From positions 25,977,936 to 26,041,935 of the forward strand of contig CM040762.1 of the NCBI GenBank assembly GCA_022829145.1: DNA of 64,000 nucleotides, in the 5' to 3' direction. The stretch is from Albula goreensis (taxonomy: Eukaryota > Chordata > Actinopteri > Albuliformes > Albulidae). Position 1 is the first letter of the stretch. Each line of letters starts with the position of its first letter. Under the pieces are notes generated by a model, which was given only the letters and a program-made list of their open reading frames with translations, had not been told where the DNA came from and ran no database searches. This document shows, piece by piece, positions 1 to 49,578 of the stretch. The position numbers and the translations under genes were made by a program.

Positions 1-1779
1 AATTAAATATTACAGACTAAATTAACTGTACAGTTTCGCGCTGTCGGAATTCATATTCATTCATTTATAACATGGCAAGAAGTAACACTGTCAGTACGTT
101 ATACACAGTCAATATGTTATAAAATAAAGTCGGGGAGGTCACAAGCGGCAGCTGCTCGCCACAATCGAGACATCATGTTCCATCATTCAGATGCGTTCTA
201 GCGCATGAGAAATGTAAGGTCACACCAGCCTGCACATCAGCACTTCTGCTACGGCGTGGTCACAGAGGCCGTGTGCATGCTAACCAACTGTGCGTGGGTC
301 CTGTGCTCCTCAATGTTCATTGCCGCTGAAAGCATTGTTCTCAAGATACGCGGTCCTCGTATGATTTCCTTGGCAGGGCATTCAACACGTTAAGTCCTCA
401 CGTTGTCGGTGCCCAACACACCTACTTAAACAGGTGTATCAGCCACATGCAGCCTACAAGTTGTTTTGTCTTATTGTAGTGGAGTATGAACAATCATGTA
501 ATAAAGCTAAGTCTGAAACATTTAGGCAACATAAAAATATATATATTTGAATGAATACATTGCCTACATGTGGGAGATTGTGTGTATGACGTTTGTTTTG
601 AAGCTGAGGATACATTTATGTTACTGTAAACTCACACTCCAAATCCCGCCGTGGGTCATTAAGAGTAATATTTTTTTCGGCTTGCATCACTGTATTGTGA
701 TCAAATATTTAGAATCCCTGTCTACCAGTCACTCAGCTACTGGACACAAGCTTGCTCTCGGCAAATAGTCCACGTTCATTCATTCTATACTCCCATCCCC
801 CTTCTCTCATTTTGTTGAAAATGGATCTGAACAGTATTCTTGGAATGGGTTTCACTCGTCTGTGACAGGGCGAGAGCAGGGGGGTAGCAGGCAGACAGAC
901 GTGTGGCAGAAGGAAGGAGAGCGAAAGCGGGTGAGATTGAACAAGCGAGACAACCGCTTTCAAAAATGGCGTCTTTAGAACAAAATGACTGAAAATATTT
1001 CTCAATCGAGGCCCATGCCTCTAACTATGGGGCTCAGTACCCGGATTCATATAATAGGAAGCCCCGTTGCGACTCTTGATGGTGTTGTCTTACGGAAAAG
1101 TGCAAACAAAGGAACACGACGACACCAGCTAACCATCATTCTTGTGCGTCGATGCAATTTTGAAGTGAGGGTGTGTGTAAATGGTTTTTGAGAATTGAAG
1201 GTAGTGCAGAATTATATCTAATGATAGCTGGCTACTAGCTAACAACAACTTACAAGCTAATAGTGAAAACAAAAACAGTCGCAGTCCCTATAATAGCGCA
1301 CGAACGCCAAAAGCTTGCTGGCAAACGAATGGAAAGGGACAGACACAAAAAGGGCGTTCATGTATCTGCATCTGAAATATCCTCTTCACAGACAAGCTTG
1401 GCACTTAGCTAGCTACCTAGCTGCGAATGATAAACCGCCGCTGCCTCCTCTGAAATACGGACAATAGACATTGGAATAAATACGAGAGCATAAAAGGGGA
1501 GGGAAGGAAGGAAGAAACCGGATTTTTTGGTGGTGGTTGGTGTGGACCCCCCTCCTTCCCTCTCTGTATCCTCAGTCTCCCCCTCCTCCTTCTCCACCCC
1601 TCCATTTCTCTCCCCCTCTATGCTGTTTCCCATTCTTGAAGACTTGCTTGTGAATCGGGAGAAATAGACACTGAACAGAGGAAAAACACACAGGGAGTAA
1701 CAGTGTGTGTTACAAAAAAAGAATATTTCCTTCCCTTCCCCTCACTATCTCTCCATCCTCATCCCTCGTTTTTTCTTTA
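1..1779 (+). promoter_or_regulatory. prr12 upstream region and 5' UTR
   Basis: No coding region is recognisable here. The stretch lies directly upstream of the prr12 ATG at 1780, so it should hold the promoter and 5' UTR. Pyrimidine-rich blocks (about 1548-1620 and 1725-1775) sit close to the start codon. No clear TATA box or transcription start can be fixed by eye. This is assignment by position only. Confidence 0.4.
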
Positions 1780-37837
<36,058 letters not shown>

Positions 37838-38910
37838 GACGGAGAGACACAGAGACCTGGGAGAGTCAAAGAGTGGGCCACCTGGCGCAGGTGGCAGTGC
37901 ATTCTGGGTATTGTGCCTAGCCACTGATGTGAGCCTGGTCTGGGGGCCCGTTGGGCTGACAAGTCCCTCAGTCTGGGGGAGCTGAAGTAACAGAGCGCCT
38001 GGGCAGAACATGGAGCTGCCTGCCATTGGTCCACTGGGATGAACTGCAGAACCAGGGCGGGGCCTGAACCTTCGCACACATGACCATGAGTGAGAGAACA
38101 GACCAGGGGATGTCAAACTTCGGACTGTCCGATGCGACTCTGTGGTCAGTTTGGCTCTCATTTGCAAGATGACCCGAGTTAACATGTACAAAGAATGGGA
38201 GTGGAGATAAGGAGAGTGGTATTACAGAAGAGATGTGAATGTAAGAGTGTAAATGAGTGGAATTATGGGTTAGATGTGAGCTCCAACATGCAGTTCAATA
38301 ATACAGGCAGTGCTAGCTCACTCTTGCTGTTTCACATGCTAATGTGGGACATATCTATATATATTTACATATGTATGTATACATATAAATAATTGTGATT
38401 ATTTATACAAGGGCATTTTTAATGAATACCTTCCCAAGATGGGGTAATTTGCTATTATTATTTTAAATAATAATATTTTGTTAGGGTATAAATGAAATGG
38501 CCTGGCCTCCATTTCTGTCTTCTCATGTCCTTAGCTGAAAGGAATGAGAAGATGAGAGTACGCTGTCTTTTTTCTGTGCTTAAAAAGAGAAGGAAACAAT
38601 GTATTTGAAATTAAAGAAGTAGTCTTTCTGTTTGTTCTTCAAAAGACAATGAGAAGCAAAACTTTGTTCTAAATGACATGTGTTGCTGTTGCTCTGTAAA
38701 AGAGAGCAGGGATAACTAGTGAGATGTAATAATTAAAAATGTGTTTACTGTTTATTGCTTTTTATCTGTATGTTGTTTATTATAATTATTTTGAGCTACC
38801 TTTCTGTTTATTCTCTTGCAGTTTTTTCGTGTGTACTGTATATATTGTACAGTTCTGAACTCCTCCTCTGTACATTCATGATCTGTATTTCACAGAAACA
38901 AATAAAAAAG
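37838..38910 (+). other. prr12: prr12 3' UTR (inferred)
   Basis: Non-coding sequence from the stop codon to the putative polyadenylation signal. AT-rich towards the end, with a TATATA-rich stretch near 38350-38400 and AU-rich words around 38440-38480. The UTR call is by position. Confidence 0.5.
38901..38906 (+). terminator. prr12: Putative prr12 polyadenylation signal
   Basis: AATAAA about 1.06 kb after the prr12 stop, preceded by a T-rich 3' UTR-like stretch. It is the best-placed hexamer before the convergent gene begins. The call rests on motif and position only. Confidence 0.5.
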
Positions 38911-39234
38911 TTAAAATATAGGAATGAGTTTTGGCTATTTATGTGTTTGTGTCTCTGTGTTGCTCCTCTTTCTGCTTTTGAGAGCGGGTAGTCTCTCTCC
39001 CTCTGCCTTGTGCTGCAGGTGATGGAGAGGCTGTGGTCTCATGCCACAACTCTGTGGCACTTTTCTGGGAAGGTCAGTGATTAAGCAAGCAAGCATTTTT
39101 TCGGGAAGGTTCAAACATATTTTTCATAAATTTCATGAAGTGCTTCAGTGTTATTGAGCTCTTACTGAATCGCCATATCTGTGTTTATGGACTTTTTCCC
39201 AAAGCTGGTAGTTATGACATCCCCAGCATTAGAG

Positions 39235-39680
39235 AGGTAAGGCTGGCCCAGGTGTGGACAGGTATGGATGGCTCAGGTAGACACAGGTATGGGTGGGATG
39301 GCTCAGGTAAGGACAGGTACATATGGCCCAGGTGTGGACAGGTACGGATGGCTCTGGTAAGGACAGGTACAGATGGCCCAGGTGTGGACAGGTATGGATA
39401 GCTCAGGTACAGACAGGTATGGATGGGATGGCTCAGGTAAGGACAGGTACATATGGCCCAGGTGTGGACAGGTATGGATGGCTCAGGTACAGACAGGTAT
39501 GGATGGGATGGCTCAGGTAAGTACAGATACATATGGCCCAGGTGTGGACAGGTACGGATGGCTCGGGTAAGGACAGGTTCATATGGCCCAGGTGTGGACA
39601 GATACAGATGGCTCAGGTATGGGCAGGTAAGACCAGCCCAGGTGGGGACAGATACAGCTGGCTCTGGTAAGGACAGGTAC
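39235..39680. repeat. Nested minisatellite between prr12 and the RIC8 gene
   Basis: Alternating blocks such as ATGGCTCAGGTAAGGACAGG and CCCAGGTGTGGACAGGTA, with about 20-bp sub-units in longer blocks of roughly 50-70 bp. It lies in the convergent intergenic interval. Confidence 0.9.
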
Positions 39681-39819
39681 CACAGCCCATAGGACATCCC
39701 AGCACTGAACAGCAGTTTATTCATCCCAGCACTAAAGAAGTTTATGAGAAGGTCCCCGCCCTGGAAGCCCAGCTCATGGCGAAATATCAAATCTTCCCAT
39801 GAAAATGGCAGTGATGGTT

Positions 39820-39825
39820 TTTATT
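39820..39825 (-). terminator. Putative RIC8 polyadenylation signal
   Basis: AATAAA on the minus strand about 380 nt past the RIC8 stop codon. Other A-rich hexamers are possible. Supported by position only. Confidence 0.35.
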
Positions 39826-40203
39826 TAAAGATTAACATACATGTAGATTGAAAAGGATCAATATTAAGGACTACCTCACTGGTTCAACAGCAAGCACAAG
39901 TCTCAGGGGAGGGACTGAATGTACTGAATGCTATTACTGGATGATCTCTCCTTCCTGTCTCTGTTCTTCTCTGCTCACTGGTTTCTCCTTCAGTTAAACT
40001 AATGGTCAGACTTGGCTTCAAATCATTTCAATTTGTGTTAATGTATGCTGATCGGTGAATTAACAATTTAAAATTATGTACACTCATTTCTTTCTCTTCC
40101 CTTGTTTATACTTTCTCACTAGTTTATCACCTCTCCAATAGTTATCTCACCATTTTGCAAAACTACAATGACTTACTCTACTCCCTTCTCTTGCTTGATT
40201 ATT

Positions 40204-41116
40204 TTAATCAATCTCCTCACTGTCGTCAGACTCCCTCTCCTCTGCTAGTGTGCAGTCCCTCAGAGGGCCACAGAGTGGAGCCAGTCTTCCATCTGTAGTC
40301 ACTCCCATCGGTTGGATAATGTTGTCACTGCGAAAGAGAAGGCACGTTTCGTTGACCCAGAACACAGGGGCCATCTTGGCTGATCGGCTGATACTCGCTG
40401 ATGTAATGACCTGCATGTGTGATGTTGGTCTTGACACACGTCAGCAGAACACAAGCACATGCCAACACAGCACAGCAAGCACAAACACGGCAAAACAACG
40501 GCAGAACACAAACACACGGCAACACAACACAGCAGAACACAAACACATGCCAACAAAACACAGCAGAACACAAACCATGGTGTTCTGGTGTTTGTTTATA
40601 TATATTTATGTGTGTGTGTGTGTACAGATACATACATGTGTATGCATGAGTGTTACACATTCTAAGAAAAGAAAAATACAACAATAAGTTGGTACATACA
40701 ATAATAAATACTTTTATATTGTTAATAGTGTTATTGTTGTTGATTTACAGTTAATGAAAGTGATCACTTTTGGGTATATATGCTTATGTGTGTTCATGCC
40801 AATAAAGCTTGTTTGAGTTTCAGTGTGACTCACTGTGAGAGCCTGTTGAATATGTTGATGAGCTTGCGGGCCTCCTCCTCCTTCTCCTCCTCCGTCATGC
40901 CCTCCATGGGGTCGGGCTGCTCCTCCTCTACCCGGCCGGTCACTGGGTTGATGCGGCTCTTGGCCAGCCGGTACTCCTCTGTGTCCGAGTCTGAGTCGCT
41001 GGAGTACTGCCCTCCCGCCACACTCTGCCGCCCTCTGCTGCCCCCACTCAGTAACCCACGCGCAGCCAAGAGCCCCGCTGCATTGCCATAGCCTGTGTAT
41101 TTCACAAATCTGGACA
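40204..41116 (-). CDS. ric8a: RIC8 coding exons 12-13 (C-terminal G-alpha-binding tail)
   Basis: Exon 12 (40834-41116) encodes [20 protein letters not shown], then [14 protein letters not shown]. In human RIC8A the equivalent acidic YSEDEDTDTDEY segment is a casein kinase 2 target needed for activity. It continues with [20 protein letters not shown]. Exon 13 (40204-40327) encodes [17 protein letters not shown] and an acidic end, with TAA at 40204-40206. Confidence 0.92.
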
Positions 41117-41195
41117 CTAACAGAGAGAGACACAGTGTCAGAAAGACAGAGAGACAGCATTACTGCTACACAGAGAGGGAGAGAGACAGTGTTAC

Positions 41196-41264
<69 letters not shown>

Positions 41265-44200
41265 GTGTTACCGCTACACAGAGACAGACAGTGTTACTGC
41301 TACACAGAGAAAGAGAAACAGTGTTACCGCTACACAGAGACAGACAGTGTTACTGCTACACAGAGAAAGAGAGACAGTGTTACTGCTACACAGAGGAAGA
41401 GAGACAATGTTACTGCTACACAGAGGAAGAGAGACAGTGTTACTGCTACAAAGAGAAAGAGAGACAGTGTTACTGCTACACAAAGAAAGAGAGACAGTGT
41501 TACTGCTACACAAAGAAAGAGACAGTGTTACTGCTACACAAAGAAAGAGAGACAGTGTTACTGCTATACAGACAGAGGAGAGAGAGAGTGAGAGAGAGGC
41601 TAAGGGAGCAGAGGGCTTTGCGACCCCATTGCAGTAATGCCTCCAGCAGGCTAAAGGAGGTGAGTACCATTCTCCTTGCAGAGAACAAAGAGCAGCTCGG
41701 CTGCGCAGTGTTTGATGTCTGTGTCCACGTGGGTCATCAGACGCACCAGTCTGCCCCTCACCGTGGGCCCCTGCTCCGGCCTGCAGGCTACATCCCGCAG
41801 AGGAGGCAGGATCTGGGAAGGACAGGGCATCAGAAACACCATCAGCCACGGGGGGTACTTCACACCCCACACATATAGTCATCCTGTGGAATATACAGTG
41901 TCCAAACAAATACCTGGACCTCATAAAGACAGATTGAGACGGATGTACCTGCTGTTTAAGGTAATGTCGGGTCTCTCTGTGCGCCCTACAGCTCTCTGTC
42001 AACAGGTTAAGAACTGGAGTCAGTTTCTCCTTCAACTTCTGTCCCTGTAAATGAAAAAAGTGTAGGTTATAATATACACAGGTGTACACAGATACACTGT
42101 GACTGTGGACCCCTGTCTGTTATTCTCCTCACCCTGTCGAGCCGTCTCTCCATGAAGCCCAGCAGGGTGTGGACACAGTCCATATTAACGCCCTCCCACT
42201 CCCGCGAGCCCTCAGACAGACGCACGGAGAGCAGCACGTCCAGGCACTGCAGCGGCAGAGCGGACAGCACATTTACGGTGTGTCTGGAGAGAGACAGGGG
42301 AGAGAGGAGAGGGGACAGGGGAGAGAAGAGAGGGGAGAGGAAATGAAACATCACAGTCAACAAATCCAGTAGGGAGGTGTCTGTTACATTGGTATCACCT
42401 CCATCCCCCTGTTATAGTGGTATGACCCCCCGTTATAGTGGTATCACCCCCCTCCTCACCCCTGCAGCTCCTCTGTCCTCTCCTCCCCATCACATTGCAG
42501 CAACAGGCAGTGTCGCAGAACGGCTGCCAGGTGGCGGTAGAGAGCAGCATCCTCCTAACAGACAAAGGGACGATAGGAAAACTTTATTGACATTAACATA
42601 TTTATGTATAAGAACTGAAAGAAAACTGGACTGACGAAAGTAGCACTTGCATTGATGAGACCAGCCCACTAAATAAAGCCTCTCCAATGACTGAGATGTG
42701 TTTAAGTGCGTCTCACCTCATCAGGTTCTTTTCTGTGGACACTGTAAGTGATGTTGAATAGGGTCTTCAGTATCTCCATGGCACGCTGTGATACCTCCTT
42801 ACTTACAGGGGGTGCTGTAGGATTTCTCAGCACCTCAAAACCTTCTCCCCACTGCACTTCCAGACACTGCTCTAAAGCAGCAGTTAACATGGACACACCT
42901 CTCTCCTGAAGGAAACATACACATACTGAGTGACATCATCCATATGAGACAAGGCAGGTAAAAGCAGGTATGCTGTTTACCTGAAGAAGCTGTACTCTCA
43001 GCTCTGGCCTCAAGGCTGTCAGAAGGAAGAGCAGTCGCAATTCATAAAACTGGCCACTTGGGGGCTCTGGAGCCTGGGTGCCCTTCTTCAGCCTTTCTGA
43101 TAAGCCTGACAGCAACCTGCCAGACAGAGATTGAGAGAAGCAGGCTAAAGATTCTTCACCACTGCAATTACACTTCAGTTTCCTTATGTCATGGTGCGCA
43201 TACCGCCATTTTTTAATCCTGTCTAGGAGAAGGAAAAGAGTATAAGCACTCATTCGCTAGGAGTTACACAATCTTAAACAGTTTTCTTGGATTTATGTTT
43301 TATTATTTGTATGTTTGCCTTTACTATTTGTATGATTTTCTGTTTACTTGTTAGTATTTATTTACAAATTATTAATGAAGCATATATTCATTTCTATCAT
43401 TTATATTTCCGTATAACATGGTTGAATAACTAGATATTCCCTGTGTTTCACCATCCACTTTGATGACAGTCCATAGTGCCCTGAATGTTTGGCTCTTCAT
43501 GGAAAATGTTGAAATTTCCATTAGATCTCATTATTGCAGTACATCACCTGTTTCTACATTATGACATTGTTTCATGGATCAAATACTTTTCCCCTAATTT
43601 TTTCTTTTTACCCTGCTCATTTGGTGTAATTACAGGAGTAATCTGCTCTTACTGAAACTGCGTGGGCAATTACAGAATGGGTCTGTCTTCAAAGGAAGAA
43701 ATTCATATCTTTTCGTTGTGAACTATATTTTTGTATGTATCATTCAGATAGCTGTTTGCAATGGGAGGCTTTTAAAACATTTTATCCTCTACTTCCCAAA
43801 CTGAAAGAGCCAATTTTTCTTTCTTTCTTTCTTTTTCTGCCTTCCTTCCTTTCTTTCTTTCTTCCTTTCTTCTCTATTGGCCCACCCCCCCATCCCTGTT
43901 GTGCTGTGTCTCTGCTCAGTACCTTAAGCTGCTGGCTCTCTCTTGGGCCTTCTGGCTGTTATATATGATGTTGCACAGAGTCTTCATGGCCTCCTTCCTC
44001 CACACCTCTCTGTCATCCTGCCCTTCCTCCTCCTCCTCCTCCTCCCTCTCTCTACCGCTGTCCTTCTTCCCCCTGGCGAGCACCATGCGAGCGTCGGGCC
44101 TGGCATTGGCACAGTGCTCAGCGTGCATCTCCGCCGCATTAGCCGCAGCAGAGCCGCTGGTTTCGGCATGATCGGCGCTGCTGTGCGAGCCTGCTCCGTT

Positions 44201-47200
44201 AGCGTCGCGCTCCGCTGCCCCGTGGTGCTCGGGGCTCTCTGCCCCACCTCCATGAGGTGGGCTGGGGGTTGTGGTGCACTCAGCAGTGGGGCTGGCCTGG
44301 GTTTGGGGGTGTGTCCCTTCAGCAGCGGTCATGCTGGGGCAGTCATGCTGGGGCATGCTGGGAGTTTGGGTTGCAACCTCAGGAACATGCGCTGCAGCGC
44401 AGGTGGGAGCTGCCGCCTCGCTCTGCACATCTATGGCTGAAACGTCAATGTCGTTAATGTACGTGTACAGCTCGACATCTCTTTCCTGCTCCAGGGGCAG
44501 GGGCAGCGAGGAAATGCCCCCGTACCGGGCCAGCGTCAGGAGGGCAGTGTCAGTCACCAGAGGAGCCAGGGCCTGTCTGTCACGGGACAGGATGCGCAGG
44601 CTGCGCAGGCAGACCCTTAGAACCCCCGGCTGCAGCTGCGTCCGGATAAACCAGATCAGTGCAGCCGACAACCTCTGAGAAAGAGATGGGGGGAGAGGGA
44701 AAAGGAGAGAGGGGGAGGGAGGGAGAGAGAGTGGGGGGCAGGGAGGGGGATAGAGGGACAGAGACAGTATGGGGGAGGGAGAGAGATGGAGAGGTAGAGG
44801 GAAAGAGAAAGGGAGAGATTTATGGTCATATATTATTATTAAACATTTATTTTTCATGTAAATAATAATTAATGAATTAGTGAGTTGTTTGTTTTCTTTT
44901 CTTCTGGGCAATCAAACTTTTATTTTGATATAAAATCCACTGTCTAGCTGATGTCTGGGTTCTCTTTATGATGTGAGCACTGCTAAATGACCTGCAGTTG
45001 CGTCAACACAGGAGGGGAGAGCTTTGCCTGCAGTGCTACTTACTTACTTGCTACTTGTTTAGATGAATTCCTAGATCAAAACCGTTAAAGATTACTTTTT
45101 AAGGGAAATGCAGGGGGTAAAACAGGGATATTCATGAATGATGCTGTTGGTGTCCTAAGAAAACTCCCACAAACCCTAGCTCTCTAAATCTAAGCACCCA
45201 ATCAGCCCTAACGTTTACACTCCCTGCCCACTTCCTTAGATTTCCACTTTAAAGCTGACCTGCCAAATAAAATACAGAGAAAAATAGGAAATCAAAGCAC
45301 AGCTTTACCCTGCGCAGGATCAGGTCAGCATCCTCAGAGGAATCCGAGTCAAAATCAGAGTCTGAGTCAGGAACATACTCCCTCACTTTATTACGCCTGA
45401 ACTGGGGGAGAGAAGGGAGAACAGGGAACAGATTAAAGCAACAGGGCAGTGAGACGGGCTATAACATACAATGGAGTGAGACAGGGACTATAACACACAC
45501 TGCAGTGAGACAGGGACTATAACACACACTGCAGTGAGATGGGCTATAACACACACAGCAATGACACAGGGACTATAACACACACTGCAGTGAGACAGGG
45601 ATTATAGCACACACTGCAGTGTGACAGGGACAATAACACACACTGCAGTGTGACAGGGACTATAACACACACTGCAGTGAGACAGGGGCTATATCACACA
45701 CTACTGTGAGACAGGGACTATAACACACACTGCAGTGAGACAGAGACTAAAAACACACTGCTGTGAGACAGGGACTATAACACACACTGCAGTGAGACAG
45801 GGACTATCACACACACTGTGGTGAGACAGGGGCTATAACACACACTGCTGTGAGACAGGGACTATAACACACACTGCAGTGAGACAGGGACTATAACACA
45901 CACTGTGGTGAGAGGAGGACTATAACACACAATGCAGTAAGACACGGGATATAACACGCACTGCTGTGAGACAGGGGCTATAACACACATTGCAGTGATA
46001 CAGGGACTATAACACACACTGCAGTGAGACAGGGGATATAACACACACTGCAGTGAGACAGGGGGCTATAGAACACACATTGCAGTGAGACAGGGGCTAT
46101 AACACACACTGCAGTGTGACAGGGACTATAACACACACTGCAGTGAGACAGGGGCTATAACACACACTGCAATGATACAGGGATCTACAACACACACTGC
46201 AGTGAGACAGGGACTAAAAAACACACTGCTGTGAGACAGGGACTATAACACACACTGCAGTGAGATAGGGGATATAACACACACTGCAGTGAGACAGGGG
46301 CTATAACACACACTGCAATGATACAGGGACTACAACACACACTGCAGTGAGACAGGGACTAAAAAACACACTGTGGTGAGACAGGGACTATAACACACAC
46401 TGCAGTGAGATAGGGGATATAACACACACTGTGGTAAGACAGGGCTATAACACACACTGTGGTGAGACAGGGACTATAACACACACTGCAGTGATACAGG
46501 GACCATAACACACACTGCGGTGAGACAGGGACTATAACACACACTGCAGTGAGACAGACAGGGACTGCATAACACACACTGCAGTGAGACAGGACTATCA
46601 CACACACTGTGAGACAGGGGCTATAACACACACTGCAGTGAGACAGGGACTATAACACACACTGCAGTGAGACAGGGACTATAACACACACTGCAGTGAG
46701 ACAGGGAATATAACACACACTGCAGTGAGACAGGGGCTATAACACACACTGCAGTGAGACAGGGACTATAACACACACTGCAGTGAGACAGGGGCTATAA
46801 CACACACTGCGGTGAGACAGGGACTATAACACACATTGCAGTGATACAGGGACTATAACACACACTGTGGTGAGACGAGGACTATAACACACACTGCAGT
46901 GAGACACGGGATATAACACGCACTGCAGTGAGACACTGATACAGGACTATAACACACACTGCTGAGACAGAGACTACAAAACACAGTGTGAGACAGGGAG
47001 ACTGCAGTGAGACAGGGATATAACACACACTGCAGTGAGACAGGGCACTGTAGTGAGACAGACAGGGACAGGGATTATAACACACATGAGACAGGGACTA
47101 TAACACACACTGCTGTGAGACAAACACACACTGCAGTGCAGTGAGATTGCAGTGATACAGGGGACTATAACACATAACACACTGCAGATAGGGGATATAA

Positions 47201-49493
47201 CACACACTGTGGTAAGACAGGGCTATAACACACACTGCTGTGAGACAGGGACTATAACACACACTGCAGTGAGACAGGGGATATAACACGCACTGCTGTG
47301 AGACAGGGGCTATAACACACATTGCAGTGATACAGGGACTATAACACACACTGTGGTGAGACAGGGACTATAACACACACTGCAGTGAGATAGGGGATAT
47401 AACACACACTGTGGTAAGACAGGGCTATAACACACACTGTGGTGAGACAGGGACTATAACACACACTGCAGTGATACAGGGACCATAACACACACTGCGG
47501 TGAGACAGGGACTATAACACACACTGCAGTGAGACAGGTGCTATAACACACACTGCAGTGAGACAGGGACTATAACACACACTGCAGTGAGACAGGTGCT
47601 ATAACACACACTGCAGTGAGACAGGGACTATAACACACACTGCAGTGAGACAGGTGCTATAACACACACTGCAGTGAGACAGGGACTATAACACACACTG
47701 CAGTGAGACAGGGACTATAACACACACTGCAGTGAGACAGGTGCTATAACACACACTGCAGTGAGACAGGGACTATAACACACACTGCAGTGAGACAGGG
47801 ACTATAACACATACTGCTGTGAGACAGGGACTATAAAACACACTGCTGTGAGACAGTGACTATAACACACACTGAAGTGAGATAGGGGATATAACACACA
47901 CTGTGGTAAGACAGGGGCTATAACACACATTGCAGTGATACAGGACTATAACACACACTGCTGTGAGACAGGGACTATAACACACTGCAGTGAGATAGGG
48001 GATATAACACACACTGTGGTAAGACAGGGCTATAACACAACACGCACATTGCCAGAGATTGTCTGATATTGTGTCATTTGTTTGACTGTTTTTGGATGAA
48101 GAGATTGTCTGATATGATGTCATTTGGTTGACTGTATTTTGGATGAAGAGATTGTCTGATATGGTGTCATTTGGTTGACTGTATTTTGGATGGAGTGGTT
48201 TATCGTAAAGCAGCCGGAGTGTAAGAGAACAAGTACTGGACTGCACTGAGAGAATTGCTTTGAATTTGCCATCTGCATCACCTGCTTAGATGCTGAACTA
48301 CGCATTGTTCCAAGGTTTTCAAACACATACTGACTTATTGAGAGCCATTTCCATCGAACATAAAAGTTTATTAAAATCCATATGTTAATGGTGGCAAAAC
48401 AGTAATTTCAGGGAATAGCACTAGTTGCTACTGAATGTGGCAGTAGCACTGATAATAAGAGACAGAATAGATGCACATGCTACAAGCAAACAAGCAGGCC
48501 ATAATAGGACAGAAGAGTCCACGCATTGCTTGCACACACAGAGGAAGTGACTTGCACACTGGCAGGGCTGTGTAAGTAAAATACTTAAAATACATTGAGA
48601 TTAGCATAATGAGGAGTTAGAGGCTGCCAGCTCATCTCTGCCTCCTTGAGCCCTCCCCCTCTCCTCCTCTCTGAGACTGTGCTGACTCAGTTTTTGTGCT
48701 TTGCAATGCTTCTCCTCTGCACATGATATAACGTATGTGAGTTGGTAGCAGGAGGTTATGCAAATTACATAGGATAGGTATGTCTGGAATGGCTATCATG
48801 AAATGGGATTTTTTAGAACGGGACAGCCCAGTTCATTTATCATGTCTTATGGCACATAATAGTTTTGTAGACAAATTTGAATTCAGACTAAATTAGTTGT
48901 AAATTCAATGAAAGTTCCTGAATCATGTAGCTTGCTGTGAATTATAATAGAGCAGTACAGTTCTATGTATTAGAGCAATGTCGTACAGTGCTGTGTATTA
49001 GAACAGTGCAGTACAGTGCTGTGTATTAGAATAGTGTAGTACAGTGCTGTGTATTAGAACTGTGTAGTACAGTGCTGTGTATTAGAACAGTGCAGTACAG
49101 TGCTGTGTATTAGAATAGTGTAGTACAATGCTGTGTATTAGAACAGTGTAGTACAGTGCTGTGTATTAGAATAGTGAAGTACAGTTTTGTGTATTAGAAC
49201 AGTGCATTACAGTGCTGTGTATTACAGGTGCACTATCCAGAGTATTTACCTCTTCCAGTTCTTGTTGCTGAACAGTTCAATCACAAAATCATGGGATGGA
49301 AAAGAAGAAGAAAAAAACAATGCATGGATAAAAGTAAGCAGAATTAAACAGTAAGAATATGTACATAAAGAAAGGGTAAACCCAGGGATAGACAATAGAG
49401 CGAGAGGTGCACGCATAACAGAGAGAGATAAGTGAGACGGGATCAGTGAGCCTTACAATAATTAGTTTGTTAATCCAATCCCCCACTCCCCAA

Positions 49494-49578
<85 letters not shown>

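Noticed and set aside
41095-41878. Frames of 180-247 aa rich in RERERE and ETVLLLH
   Set aside because: Translation of the GA tract and the 30-bp repeat in RIC8 intron 11, overlapping RIC8 exon 11 antisense.
45440-48040. CRISPR array (29-bp repeats)
   Set aside because: The repeats are head-to-tail without unique spacers, and the setting is eukaryotic intron. It is a minisatellite. The same applies to 5204-6125.
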